Source: JAVBLK01 sp031553565
Lineage (GTDB): Bacteria > Bacillota > Clostridia > Christensenellales > DUVY01
DNA: 11,894 nucleotides
Reading direction: 5' to 3'
Assembly: GCA_031553565.1 (NCBI GenBank)
Contig: JAVBLK010000005.1
Location: 1-11,894 of the forward strand
The notes under the pieces were generated by a model. It was not told the origin of the DNA and did no database searches. It worked only from the letters and a program-made list of their open reading frames with translations. The number at the start of each line of letters is the position of its first letter. Positions within the stretch are counted from its first letter, which is position 1. The position numbers were made by a program, and so were the translations under genes. Shown piece by piece: positions 1 to 6,429 of the stretch.

Positions 1-212
1 TATCACGTTGTGCTACGCGGAATAAATAAGCAGACAGTATTTTAGTACACAAAAATTCCCCCGTCCCCATTCGTTCGAATTTAAGCAAAGAACAGAAACG
101 AGCTTAAGGAAATAGCCAACAGAATGGAAATAGGTCGGGAATGTGTCACGGGGACGTAAAAGATGACCGCGATGAATTGACATAGAAAACAAAAAGTATA
201 TAGGAAGCGATG
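1..212. other. AT-rich stretch without a recognisable gene
   Basis: No frame here has convincing codon use, a ribosome binding site or a recognisable product. A TTGACA box at 177-182 has only a 14-base gap to TATATA and is not a credible promoter. The stretch may be an insertion into the remnant gene that reads leftward from 327, because near-identical 12-mers lie at 2-13 and 230-241. Confidence 0.4.
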
Positions 213-327
213 AAGCATCCGGTTTCAGCATCACGTTATGCACCCATTTGCCGCGCCTTAAACGGATAAGGCCGGCGGTAAGCTTGAAGACCAGCTCGGC
301 GGCGGACAGCGCAAAAACGTTTGACAT
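213..327 (-). pseudogene. Possible 5' remnant of an unidentified gene
   Basis: A minus-strand frame opens with ATG at 327 (weak AAAGG upstream) and encodes MSNVFALSAAELVFKLTAG and about 20 more residues using GC-rich, gene-like codons (GCC, GAG, CTG, AAG, ACC). Beyond about position 213 the same frame turns AT-rich and loses this character until a stop at 13-15. I do not recognise the protein. The break in composition suggests a truncated or interrupted gene rather than a working one. A 12-base near repeat (2-13 and 230-241, one mismatch) brackets the AT-rich part, as an insertion might leave. The promoter of the infC leader overlaps its 5' end in the opposite direction. It could also be chance open frame. 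Confidence 0.22.
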
Positions 328-349
328 AGGGCCTTTTTACTGCTATTAT
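321..349 (+). promoter_or_regulatory. Sigma-A promoter of the infC operon
   Basis: A perfect -35 box TTGACA (321-326) is followed by a 17-base spacer and -10 TATTAT (344-349). The TGC at 341-343 directly before it gives an extended -10. Transcription would start near 356, about 330 bases upstream of infC, giving a long leader. This is the best promoter match in the window. Confidence 0.75.
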
Positions 350-355
350 ATACCC

Positions 356-514
356 GATAGAAAGAAGAAACGGGTTTCGTGCTTGTTTCTCACCGTCCAA
401 GGCTTGCTTTCGGACGAGTTGATATCTTGTCAGGTTATTTAGTTTTTTACGCGCTTAAGTGTGCGTTTAATTAGATCCGCGGATATTCTTTTTATTGGAT
501 ATCCGCTTTTTTTT
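356..514 (+). promoter_or_regulatory. infC leader, candidate L20-type autoregulatory leader
   Basis: The transcript from the promoter at 321-349 begins with a structured leader that ends in an intrinsic terminator. Hairpins seen include AGAAAC/GTTTCT and GTCC/GGAC in the first 65 bases and ACGCGC (449-454) with GTGCGT (461-466). GATATC at 421-426 is complementary to GATATC at 498-503 inside the terminator stem, so it could act as an antiterminator arm. In Bacillus-type bacteria infC-rpmI-rplT is known to be controlled by L20 through transcription attenuation in exactly this position. I infer the same here from position and terminator; I could not match the L20 binding-site consensus base by base. 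Confidence 0.5.
479..514 (+). terminator. Intrinsic terminator in the infC leader
   Basis: A perfect 8-base-pair stem, GCGGATAT (479-486) with ATATCCGC (499-506), encloses a 12-base loop and is followed at once by eight T residues (507-514). It lies about 175 bases upstream of infC with no clear second promoter after it, so it probably works as a regulated attenuator rather than as the end of an upstream gene. Confidence 0.8.
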
Positions 515-688
515 GTATCGGGCTTTTTGCCGGTCAATCATTGCCCGTCAAAATAAACCGCCCGGCGGAAAAGAGATTAAGGATTGTTTACGTGTAGTTC
601 ATCAGCTGCGAAACCATATTATCGGGCAAAGCATTAACAGAAAATCGACAGAGAATAATAATAAAATTATTTTTCACGGAGGGATTTA

Positions 689-1215
<527 letters not shown>

Positions 1216-1222
<7 letters not shown>

Positions 1223-1398
1223 CGGCGGATTGACGTCGGGATCGGCTTTAAAACGCGGTTTGCCGATCTCGCCCGTACGTTTCAGTACGGTCATCGTCCG
1301 CCAAAGCACGTTTTCAAACCGCTGCCTCGTCACTACGCCGTTATTTCCCCGTGGAGCGTGCGGATTGACGTCGGGATCGGCTTAAAACGCGGTTTGCC
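1216..1398 (+). repeat. Structured infC-rpmI spacer with 40-base direct repeat
   Basis: Two nearly identical copies of a 40-base sequence lie at 1225-1264 and 1360-1398; the second lacks one T. Each starts GCGGATTGACGTCGGGATCG and ends ACGCGGTTTGCC. Between them are inverted pairs: GAAATAACGGCG (1216-1227, covering the infC stop) with CGCCGTTATTTC (1336-1347); TGACG (1231-1235) with CGTCA (1328-1332); GCGGTTTG (1255-1262) with CAAACCGC (1315-1322); CCGTAC (1273-1278) with GTACGG (1285-1290). CAAACCGC can instead pair with GCGGTTTG of the second copy (1389-1396). It could be a regulatory RNA or an old inserted element. Confidence 0.7.
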
Positions 1399-1422
1399 TT
1401 GTTTTGCGCGTCAGGGTAAAAT
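1394..1422 (+). promoter_or_regulatory. Candidate internal promoter for rpmI-rplT
   Basis: TTGCCT (1394-1399, four of six consensus bases) and TAAAAT (1417-1422, five of six) are 17 bases apart. The -35 lies at the end of the second copy of the direct repeat. It would give L35 and L20 a transcript independent of infC, with a leader of about 150 bases. Moderate match only. Confidence 0.35.
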
Positions 1423-1576
1423 TATGCAAGTACAATTTGCGGCGGCAAACAATAAAACTAACCGGTATTTACGCCCTTTGCTTTAGGGTAAGGGATATAA
1501 ATAGAATTAATATTGCACATTACGGCTTATTTCTTGTTTGCAATACAGAAAAAAGCTATTAAGGAGAGAAACTATT

Positions 1577-1774
1577 ATGCCAAAAATGAAAAGCCACAGC
1601 GGCGCTAAAAAGCGTTTCAGAGTGACCAAGAGCGGCAACGTGAAGCGCGGCCAGATGGGAAAAAACCATATCCTTACCAAGAAACCGCGTAAGCGTAAGC
1701 GGAACCTCAGACAGGGCGCATATATGAACAACGCCAAGGAAGCCAAGGTTATCCGCAGGCTTATACAACAGTAA
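1577..1774 (+). CDS. rpmI: 50S ribosomal protein L35
   Basis: L35 is a small basic protein of the large ribosomal subunit. The 65 residues match the family along their whole length: MPKMKSHSGAKKRFRVTKSG, then GKNHILTKKPRKRKRNLRQG, and a C-terminus ending KVIRRLIQQ. Length is typical (64-66). The start is the ATG at 1577, ten bases after AAGGAG (1561-1566); a TTG further upstream at 1538 only adds non-conserved residues. It is followed by rplT after 20 bases, so the two are surely co-transcribed. The gap to infC (about 350 bases) is far longer than usual for this operon. A weak hairpin, TATTGCA (1511-1517) with TGCAATA (1539-1545), lies just upstream of the ribosome binding site and could affect translation. 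Confidence 0.97.
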   Translation: MPKMKSHSGAKKRFRVTKSGNVKRGQMGKNHILTKKPRKRKRNLRQGAYMNNAKEAKVIRRLIQQ

Positions 1775-1794
1775 AGGAAGAGAGGTAAGAGATT

Positions 1795-2154
1795 ATGAGA
1801 ATCAAGAGAGCGGTCAACGCAGTTAAAAAACGCAGAAAAATATTAAAACTCAGCAAGGGCTATTGGGGTTCCAAGCACAGGTCGTACCGTATCGCGCGGC
1901 AGGCCGTTATGAAGTCGGGTATGTACGCCTTTATCGGCAGGCGCAGAAAGAAGCGTGATTTCCGCAAGCTTTGGATCGCGCGTATCAACGCAGCAGCAAG
2001 GATGAACGGACTTTCCTACAGCAGGTTTATGCACGGCTTAAAAACGGCAGGCATTACTCTGGACAGGAAGGTTTTATCGGATATAGCCGTAACGGACGCC
2101 GCCGCCTTTAAGGCGCTGGCCGAAAAAGCCGCGGGCGCGGCCGCTGCAAAATAA
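1795..2154 (+). CDS. rplT: 50S ribosomal protein L20
   Basis: L20 binds 23S rRNA early in large-subunit assembly and in several bacteria also represses its own operon by binding an rRNA-like site in the mRNA. The protein of 119 residues shows the family hallmarks: MRIKRAVNAVKKRRKILKLS, KGYWGSKHRSYRIARQAV, YAFIGRRRKKRDFRKLWI and ARINAAARMNGLSYSRFMHG. The C-terminus has a short Ala/Lys tail (AEKAAGAAAAK) as often seen in higher-GC clostridia. The ATG at 1795 follows an AGAGGT ribosome binding site by several bases. As the last ribosomal gene of the cluster it is the likely regulator of the infC leader; this is inferred from other Firmicutes. Confidence 0.97.
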   Translation: MRIKRAVNAVKKRRKILKLSKGYWGSKHRSYRIARQAVMKSGMYAFIGRRRKKRDFRKLWIARINAAARMNGLSYSRFMHGLKTAGITLDRKVLSDIAVTDAAAFKALAEKAAGAAAAK

Positions 2155-2210
2155 TTTAGCCGCACAGTAAGCCTTCAGGACAGCGTACACATTATTTTAC
2201 GGACATTCTG

Positions 2211-2242
2211 TTATACCCCTAAAGCTCTGCCCCGGGGTGTAA
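2211..2242 (+). terminator. Weak hairpin after rplT, possible terminator
   Basis: TTATACCCC (2211-2219) can pair with GGGGTGTAA (2234-2242), nine pairs with one G-U, around a 14-base loop. Only a mixed ATTTATTTG follows, with no clean T-run, so termination would be weak. The ribosomal operon may read through into the methyltransferase gene. Confidence 0.25.
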
Positions 2243-2256
2243 TACCGATTTATTTG

Positions 2257-2287
2257 ACAAAAAAATAGGGCGGCCGTCAGGCCGCCC
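2257..2287 (-). terminator. Terminator-like hairpin facing the minus strand
   Basis: A perfect 8-base-pair GC stem, GGGCGGCC (2268-2275) with GGCCGCCC (2280-2287) and loop GTCA, has a run of A residues on its left side. On the minus strand it therefore reads as stem plus TATTTTTTTG, a textbook intrinsic terminator. On the plus strand no T-run follows. No minus-strand gene lies to its right, so any transcript it stops would be antisense to the methyltransferase gene. Confidence 0.55.
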
Positions 2288-2307
2288 ATATGCGTTAAAA
2301 GGAAAAG

Positions 2308-3051
2308 ATGTCACAAAAAATAGACAGCCCGGACAACGATACCATAAAGAAGTACGCGTCCTTAAAGGAGAAAAAGTACCGGAAACAATACGGTATGTAT
2401 CTTTTGGAGGGCGCGCGGATCGTCCGCGACGCAGTTTTATCGGGCGCGGATTTGGATAAGGTTTTTGTGCGCGAGGGCTGCGAAGCCGAAATAGCGGGAT
2501 CCGGTTTGCCGGAAGATAAAATCACCATAGTTTCGCCCCGCGCTTTTACCCGCTTATGCGATACGGACACGCCGCAGGGCATAATCGCGGCGGCGCGGAT
2601 ACCCGACAACACCGGGAAGCCTTTTTCCGGGCGCGGCCTGATCCTTGACGGCATCTCGGATGCGGGCAATCTTGGCACGCTTATACGGAGCGCCGCTGGC
2701 TTTTCCTATAATGATGTTTACCTTATAAGCTGTGCCGACGCTTACGCGCCCAAGACTATCCGCAGCACGATGGGCGGCATATTCCGGGTGAATATACATG
2801 AATGCGGCCTTGAGATACTTGACGGATTGAAAGCGCATGGCGTTCAAATCCTTGCCGCAGACATGGGCGGGGAAGACGCGGCATCGGTCAAGCCGCAGAA
2901 AAGCTTTGCCCTGTGCATAGGCAGCGAGGCGCACGGATTAAGCCCGGAGATCCGCGCCGCGGCAAATAAAACGGTCGCCATAAAGCAGGAAAGCATAGAG
3001 AGCCTGAACGCGGCGGTCGCGGGAAGTATACTTATGTATATTTTGAAGTAA
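2308..3051 (+). CDS. SpoU/TrmH-family RNA 2'-O-methyltransferase
   Basis: This is a SAM-dependent SPOUT enzyme that methylates a ribose 2'-OH in rRNA or tRNA. It has 247 residues. The N-terminal substrate-binding domain carries YGMYLLEGARIVRDAV (about residues 28-43). The C-terminal knotted domain shows the three SpoU motifs: DAGNLGTLIRSAAGF (118-132, with Arg127 the family's catalytic Arg), IGSEAHGLS (204-212) and ESLNAAVAGSILMY (231-244). The ATG at 2308 follows AAAAGGAAAAG. The arrangement after rplT is common for genes of this type in Firmicutes. The exact target base cannot be read from sequence; RlmB-like or YsgA-like are the closest descriptions. It may be expressed by read-through from rplT. 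Confidence 0.9.
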   Translation: MSQKIDSPDNDTIKKYASLKEKKYRKQYGMYLLEGARIVRDAVLSGADLDKVFVREGCEAEIAGSGLPEDKITIVSPRAFTRLCDTDTPQGIIAAARIPDNTGKPFSGRGLILDGISDAGNLGTLIRSAAGFSYNDVYLISCADAYAPKTIRSTMGGIFRVNIHECGLEILDGLKAHGVQILAADMGGEDAASVKPQKSFALCIGSEAHGLSPEIRAAANKTVAIKQESIESLNAAVAGSILMYILK

Positions 3052-3105
3052 AGATTATTGTACTTTCAAACAAAATTTTTCTTTATTTATCCCGGCGTTC
3101 TATAG

Positions 3106-3111
3106 TATAAT
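3106..3111 (+). promoter_or_regulatory. Candidate -10 element upstream of yebC
   Basis: A perfect TATAAT at 3106-3111 (context AGTATAATTTATA) lies in an AT-rich stretch. No good TTGACA sits 16-18 bases upstream (TTATTT or TTTATT at best), so it is a moderate promoter candidate. If real, it gives yebC a leader of about 350 bases. Confidence 0.4.
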
Positions 3112-3363
3112 TTATATCGACCAAACACAGCACTGAAGATTCAGCGGTGCGCAGCAACGAGGATTTCCGGGAACTGGTTTTTCTGAAAAGCGCAAACAAG
3201 TAAAAAATAAGAACAATAGCAAAAAAACAAAAGAATCCGCCCTAAGTCCGACCGAATTTCGCGGCTGAAGGAAAGGCGGCGGAGCAAACAAAAGTAATAA
3301 AATAATAGCGCGGCTTGCGGCGCCGGAATTTAAGAACCGCGTTTCTTCAATTCCGCCCTTAAT

Positions 3364-3398
3364 GCGACAAAAAAAATCTACGATTTTTTTTCGGTCGC
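3364..3398 (+). other. A8/T8 hairpin with GCGAC/GTCGC base
   Basis: GCGAC (3364-3368) pairs with GTCGC (3394-3398), and above it AAAAAAAATC (3369-3378) pairs perfectly with GATTTTTTTT (3382-3391) around a three-base loop, with CG bulged on the right. The T8 run is inside the stem, not after it. It could end transcription if the GC-poor arm melts, but it is not a standard terminator. Confidence 0.5.
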
Positions 3399-3410
3399 CA
3401 GGGGGTTGCT

Positions 3411-3461
3411 CAAGGGGGGCGTAGTAGACGCCCCGAAGGGGCGGCTGCATAGCCCCCCTTG
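3411..3461 (+). other. GC-rich hairpin next to the yebC ribosome binding site
   Basis: CAAGGGGGGC (3411-3420) is a perfect inverted match to GCCCCCCTTG (3452-3461). Inside it CGCCCC and GGGGCG flank a GAA loop, so the whole 51 bases fold. The last G of the stem overlaps the sequence leading to AAGGAG (3462-3467), the yebC ribosome binding site. It could tune yebC translation or be a copy of a dispersed palindromic repeat. Confidence 0.6.
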
Positions 3462-3472
3462 AAGGAGAATTT

Positions 3473-4192
3473 ATGTCAGGTCATTCCAAATGGAACAACA
3501 TCAAACGAACCAAGGGAAAAGCGGACGCCGCGAAAGCCGCGTCGTTTACCAAGATCGGCAGGGAGCTTGCTGTCGCCGTAAAACTCGGCGGCTCCGACCC
3601 GGCGTCGAACGCGAAGCTGAGGGATCTTATCTCCAAGGCAAAGGCGGCGAATATCCCCAACGACAATATTTTCCGCTCTATCAAGAAAGCGGCGGGCGAG
3701 CTGTCAAGCATAAATTACGAAACCATCGTATACGAGGGTTACGGCCCCGGCGGCAGCGCGGTAATAGTCGAATGCCTTACCGACAATAAAAACAGGACGG
3801 TCGGCGACGTCAGGCATATTTTCGATAAGTACGGCGGCGGCATGGGCACGACGGGCTGTGTTTCGTTCATGTTCGAGACCAAGGGCGTGCTTATTCTGGA
3901 AAAGACCGAAAAGTCCGACGATGACGAAATTATGATGCATGCGCTGGAATCGGGCGCGGCGGACATTATTGTAAGCGGCGACGTGTACGAGATTTATACC
4001 GACAGCGGCTCTTTGTCGGCTGTGAGGGAAAATTTGGAAAAGCGCGGCTTTACCTTCCTGTCCGGCGAGGTCGAAAGGATACCGCAGAACTATGTGACTC
4101 TGGACGAGGAAACAACGGCACGTTTCAACAACATGGTTGAAAAGCTGGATGAGCTGGACGACGTGCAGAACGTCTTCTCCAACGTCGAATAG
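3473..4192 (+). CDS. yebC: YebC/PmpR-family protein (TACO1 type)
   Basis: YebC proteins were long listed as transcriptional regulators; bacterial YebC and mitochondrial TACO1 are now linked to translation of proline-rich stretches. The 239 residues carry the family start MSGHSKWNNIKRTKGKADAA, the central YEGYGPGGSAVIVECLTDN with NRTVGDVRHIFDKYGGGMG, and a C-terminus with EVERIPQNYVTL. Length is normal. The ATG at 3473 lies five bases after AAGGAG. In many bacteria yebC stands directly before ruvC-ruvA-ruvB; here ruvC is about 6.2 kb away, with a Fic gene, proA and minus-strand arginine genes between. The leader is long and highly structured. Confidence 0.95.
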   Translation: MSGHSKWNNIKRTKGKADAAKAASFTKIGRELAVAVKLGGSDPASNAKLRDLISKAKAANIPNDNIFRSIKKAAGELSSINYETIVYEGYGPGGSAVIVECLTDNKNRTVGDVRHIFDKYGGGMGTTGCVSFMFETKGVLILEKTEKSDDDEIMMHALESGAADIIVSGDVYEIYTDSGSLSAVRENLEKRGFTFLSGEVERIPQNYVTLDEETTARFNNMVEKLDELDDVQNVFSNVE

Positions 4193-4228
4193 CACTTGCG
4201 CGGCCATCATACAGGGCGTGATCCGGGC

Positions 4229-4259
4229 TTGACAGCGTAAATACGGCGGAAAATATAGT
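4229..4259 (+). promoter_or_regulatory. Candidate promoter of the Fic gene
   Basis: A perfect TTGACA (4229-4234) precedes TATAGT (4254-4259) by 19 bases, a little longer than ideal. It lies in the short gap between yebC and the Fic-fold gene, so the latter may have its own transcript. The ribosome binding site of that gene is weak (GAAAG at 4283-4287). Confidence 0.4.
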
Positions 4260-4293
4260 ATGCAAGAAAAACAGGGGGCATCAGAAAGACCCT

Positions 4294-4992
4294 ATGAAAC
4301 CTAAATACAAGATGACGCGTGAGGATAACGTCTTTTACGCGAAACGGAATATTGTAGATTTGATATACGGCAGCGCCAAATTGGAGGGGCTGGGCGTCAC
4401 TTTTCCGCAGACGCAGACTATATTTGACGGATTCAGCGTTGCGGGCGTGCCGGTCAACGATATTATAGCGGTCAACAACCTGAAAAACGCATGGTTGTTT
4501 CTTTTCCAAAATATCGATTACCCGATGGACTACGTTTACTTCTGTAAGCTGCACCAGCTGTTAGGCGCCGATAACCTGATAGTAAATCCCGGCTATATAC
4601 GCAAAGCTGCAGTTACGATAGGCGGGACAAAGTGGGCGCCGGAAATCCCGTCGGAGAAAGAAGTTAAAGGCGAGTTGGCCGGTATATTAAGCATAAAAAG
4701 CGCGACAGACCGTGCGATAACGCTGATGCTGTACGGCATGCGCCGCCAGGTCTTCTTGGACGGGAACAAGCGCGTCAGTATGCTTGCGGCAAACCAGATC
4801 ATGATATCGGCGGGCGAAGGAGTTATTTCAGTGCCGGTAGAACTTCAGGAAGAGTTTTACAAACTGCTTTTGGCGTATTATGAAACGGGTAAGGAAACGG
4901 CGATCAAAGAATTCATCTATGATAATTGTATCGGCGGCGCGGTATACGGCAAGGCCGAAAACAAACCGATAGATTTTCCCGGCAAGAAATAG
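4294..4992 (+). CDS. Fic-domain protein lacking the catalytic His
   Basis: Fic proteins usually transfer AMP or another phosphate-containing group to target proteins. This one has 232 residues. The core motif, normally HxFx(D/E)GNxR, reads QVFLDGNKR at 152-160: Gln152 (codon CAG, 4747-4749) stands where the general-base His should be, while Phe154, Asp156, Gly157, Asn158 and Arg160 are kept. The flap segment GYIRKAAVTIGGTKWAP (100-116) is normal. SAKLEG at 27-32 fits the inhibitory (S/T)xxxE(G/N) helix, here at the N-terminus, so the protein resembles autoinhibited class II Fic proteins. No antitoxin gene is beside it. It may be inactive as an AMP transferase, have another activity, or belong to a natural Gln-bearing subfamily. 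The start at 4294 has only a weak ribosome binding site. Confidence 0.85.
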   Translation: MKPKYKMTREDNVFYAKRNIVDLIYGSAKLEGLGVTFPQTQTIFDGFSVAGVPVNDIIAVNNLKNAWLFLFQNIDYPMDYVYFCKLHQLLGADNLIVNPGYIRKAAVTIGGTKWAPEIPSEKEVKGELAGILSIKSATDRAITLMLYGMRRQVFLDGNKRVSMLAANQIMISAGEGVISVPVELQEEFYKLLLAYYETGKETAIKEFIYDNCIGGAVYGKAENKPIDFPGKK

Positions 4993-5006
4993 GCGGGCAC
5001 ACACTA

Positions 5007-5107
5007 TTAAGGAAACAATGAATAATCCGGTAAAATTTACAGCGGCGTCTTTTTCGGATGAAAAATACTTGCTCTAAATTAATCTCATTTATTCAGCGTT
5101 TACTTAA
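5007..5107. mobile_element. MITE copy 1, 93 bp, with TTAA target duplication
   Basis: The element at 5011-5103 begins GGAAACAATGAATAAT and ends ATTTATTCAGCGTTTAC; its ends match as inverted repeats at 12 of 15 positions. It is flanked by TTAA on both sides (5007-5010, 5104-5107), fitting the four-base YTAR duplication of IS5-type elements. Its interior (GGCGTCTTTTTCG, then AAAAATACTTGCTCTAAATT) matches the longer copy at 11592-11750, so it is a shortened relative. It has no coding capacity and sits between the Fic gene and proA, ending 25 bases before the proA start. Confidence 0.85.
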
Positions 5108-5132
5108 ACGCCGGCGGCAAGAGGTCATAATT

Positions 5133-6410
5133 ATGGAAAAAAAATTCATCGAAATCGAGAATAAATGCAGGGCGGCGGCGGAGACCGCCGGGACGCTGGC
5201 GGTCCTTTCCCCGGCGGATAAGGACGCTATGCTTTCCGTATGCGAAAGTGCGCTGCTTGATAATACCGCCGCGATACTTTCCGCCAATGCTGCGGATGTG
5301 GCGGCAGCGGAGGGGGCGGGGAGGTTAAAGTCCTTTATCGACCGTTTAAAGCTTACCGAAAAGCGTATCGCGGATATGGCGGACGGCATCAGGCAGATAA
5401 GGGAGCTTAATGACCCGGTAGGCGAGATCCTGGATAAATGGACGACGGCAAAGGGCCTTCAAATAACAAAGGTGCGCGTTCCTCTAGGGGTCGTCGGCAT
5501 AATCTACGAGGCGCGCCCGAACGTTACCGCCGACTGTATCGCCCTGTGCGTAAAGAGCGGCAACTGCGTGGTACTGCGCGGCAGCAAGGACGCATACAAC
5601 TCTAACCTTGCCATCGTAACGGCAGTAAAAGCCGCTCTTGTCAAGAACAAATTCGCGGCAGAATGCGTGCAGCTTATCGAAGACACTACCCGCGAGGGCG
5701 CCGAGGCCTTTATGCGGCAAAGGAAGTATGTGGACGTGCTGATGCCCAGGGGCAGCGCGTCGCTTATCAACAGCGTAGTCGAAAACTCCAGGATCCCGGT
5801 CATCGAAACGGGCACAGGCAACTGTCATATCTACCTTGAAAAAACGGGCGATATCGATATGGCGGCGCGGATAACGGTAAACGCCAAAGTCAGCCGCCCG
5901 TCCGTCTGCAACGCGGCAGAAAGCCTGCTTTGCGACGAGGAAATAGCGCAAAAAGCCCTGCCGGTGATTTTATCCGCGCTCTGTGAAAAGGGCGTAAGAA
6001 TCAAGGCGTGCGAAAAAACAGCCGCGATAATGAAAAAGCAAAAGGCGGCGGTTACGACCGAGCCGGCAACGGACGAGGATTTCTACACCGAATACGGCGA
6101 CCTTATCATCAGCGTGAAGGTCGTAAAAGATATTAAGGAAGCTGTCGCGCATATCAATAAATACGGCACAAAGCACAGCGACAGCATTATAACAAATAAT
6201 GATCCGGCGGCGGCATTCTTTTTAAACAGCATCGATTCGGCGGCGGTCTATGTGAACGCCTCGACGCGCTTTACCGACGGCGGCGAATTCGGTTTCGGCG
6301 CCGAGATGGGCATCTCGACCCAAAAACTGCACGCCCGCGGGCCGGTAGGCCTAAAGGAAATGACCTCGTACAAATACCTTGTCAAGGGTACGGGGCAGGT
6401 CAGGGAATAG
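5133..6410 (+). CDS. proA: Gamma-glutamyl phosphate reductase
   Basis: ProA reduces gamma-glutamyl phosphate with NADPH to glutamate-5-semialdehyde, the second step of proline synthesis. The 425 residues show the aldehyde-dehydrogenase fold: PLGVVGIIYEARPNVT (117-132), the catalytic Cys259 in SRPSVCNAAESLL, and the family signature TRFTDGGEFGFGAEMG (378-393) followed by STQKLHARGPVGL. The ATG at 5133 follows GAGGT (5121-5125) by seven bases. An in-frame ATG at 5058 exists but lies inside MITE copy 1 and adds a basic, non-conserved extension, so I reject it. proB, the usual partner that makes the substrate, is not in the window. It converges with the lipoprotein gene, whose stop is 20 bases away, and no terminator is clear between them. 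Confidence 0.95.
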   Translation: MEKKFIEIENKCRAAAETAGTLAVLSPADKDAMLSVCESALLDNTAAILSANAADVAAAEGAGRLKSFIDRLKLTEKRIADMADGIRQIRELNDPVGEILDKWTTAKGLQITKVRVPLGVVGIIYEARPNVTADCIALCVKSGNCVVLRGSKDAYNSNLAIVTAVKAALVKNKFAAECVQLIEDTTREGAEAFMRQRKYVDVLMPRGSASLINSVVENSRIPVIETGTGNCHIYLEKTGDIDMAARITVNAKVSRPSVCNAAESLLCDEEIAQKALPVILSALCEKGVRIKACEKTAAIMKKQKAAVTTEPATDEDFYTEYGDLIISVKVVKDIKEAVAHINKYGTKHSDSIITNNDPAAAFFLNSIDSAAVYVNASTRFTDGGEFGFGAEMGISTQKLHARGPVGLKEMTSYKYLVKGTGQVRE

Positions 6411-6429
6411 GCGGCGGCAGGCGCTTTTG

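Larger units (their letters stand above)
3052..3472 (+). other. 421-base gap: long structured yebC leader or small RNA
   Basis: No gene is convincing on either strand here; a long minus-strand open frame has no recognisable product. The region is rich in hairpins: a small one at about 3128-3150 (CTGA/TCAG within GCAC/GTGC); GGAATT-T-AAGAA with TTCTT-C-AATTCC at about 3326-3355; an A8/T8 hairpin at 3364-3398; and a GC-rich one at 3411-3461 touching the yebC ribosome binding site. Together with the TATAAT at 3106 this suggests a structured 5' leader or a separate small RNA. I compared it by eye with tmRNA, RNase P RNA and SRP RNA landmarks and saw none. Confidence 0.4.

Noticed and set aside
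177..202. TTGACA followed by TATATA as a promoter
   Set aside because: The gap is only 14 bases, too short for a sigma-A promoter; the nearby 321-349 site is far better.
1225..1398. CRISPR-like repeat
   Set aside because: Only two copies, 95 bases apart, with no further units and no cas genes.
3118..3398. Known structural RNA such as tmRNA, RNase P RNA, SRP RNA or 6S RNA
   Set aside because: None of the conserved landmark sequences could be seen; a 6S-like fold could not be built by eye from matching ends.
3112..3450. Minus-strand open frame of 112 codons upstream of yebC
   Set aside because: No recognisable domain, low-complexity Leu/Phe runs, and it mirrors hairpin-rich noncoding sequence.
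3704..4210. Long minus-strand open frames opposite yebC, proA, argH and argG
   Set aside because: They are shadows of well-identified genes on the other strand and carry no recognisable domains.
5058..5132. N-terminal extension of ProA from ATG 5058
   Set aside because: The extension is MITE sequence, not conserved in ProA; GAGGT sits correctly for the ATG at 5133.
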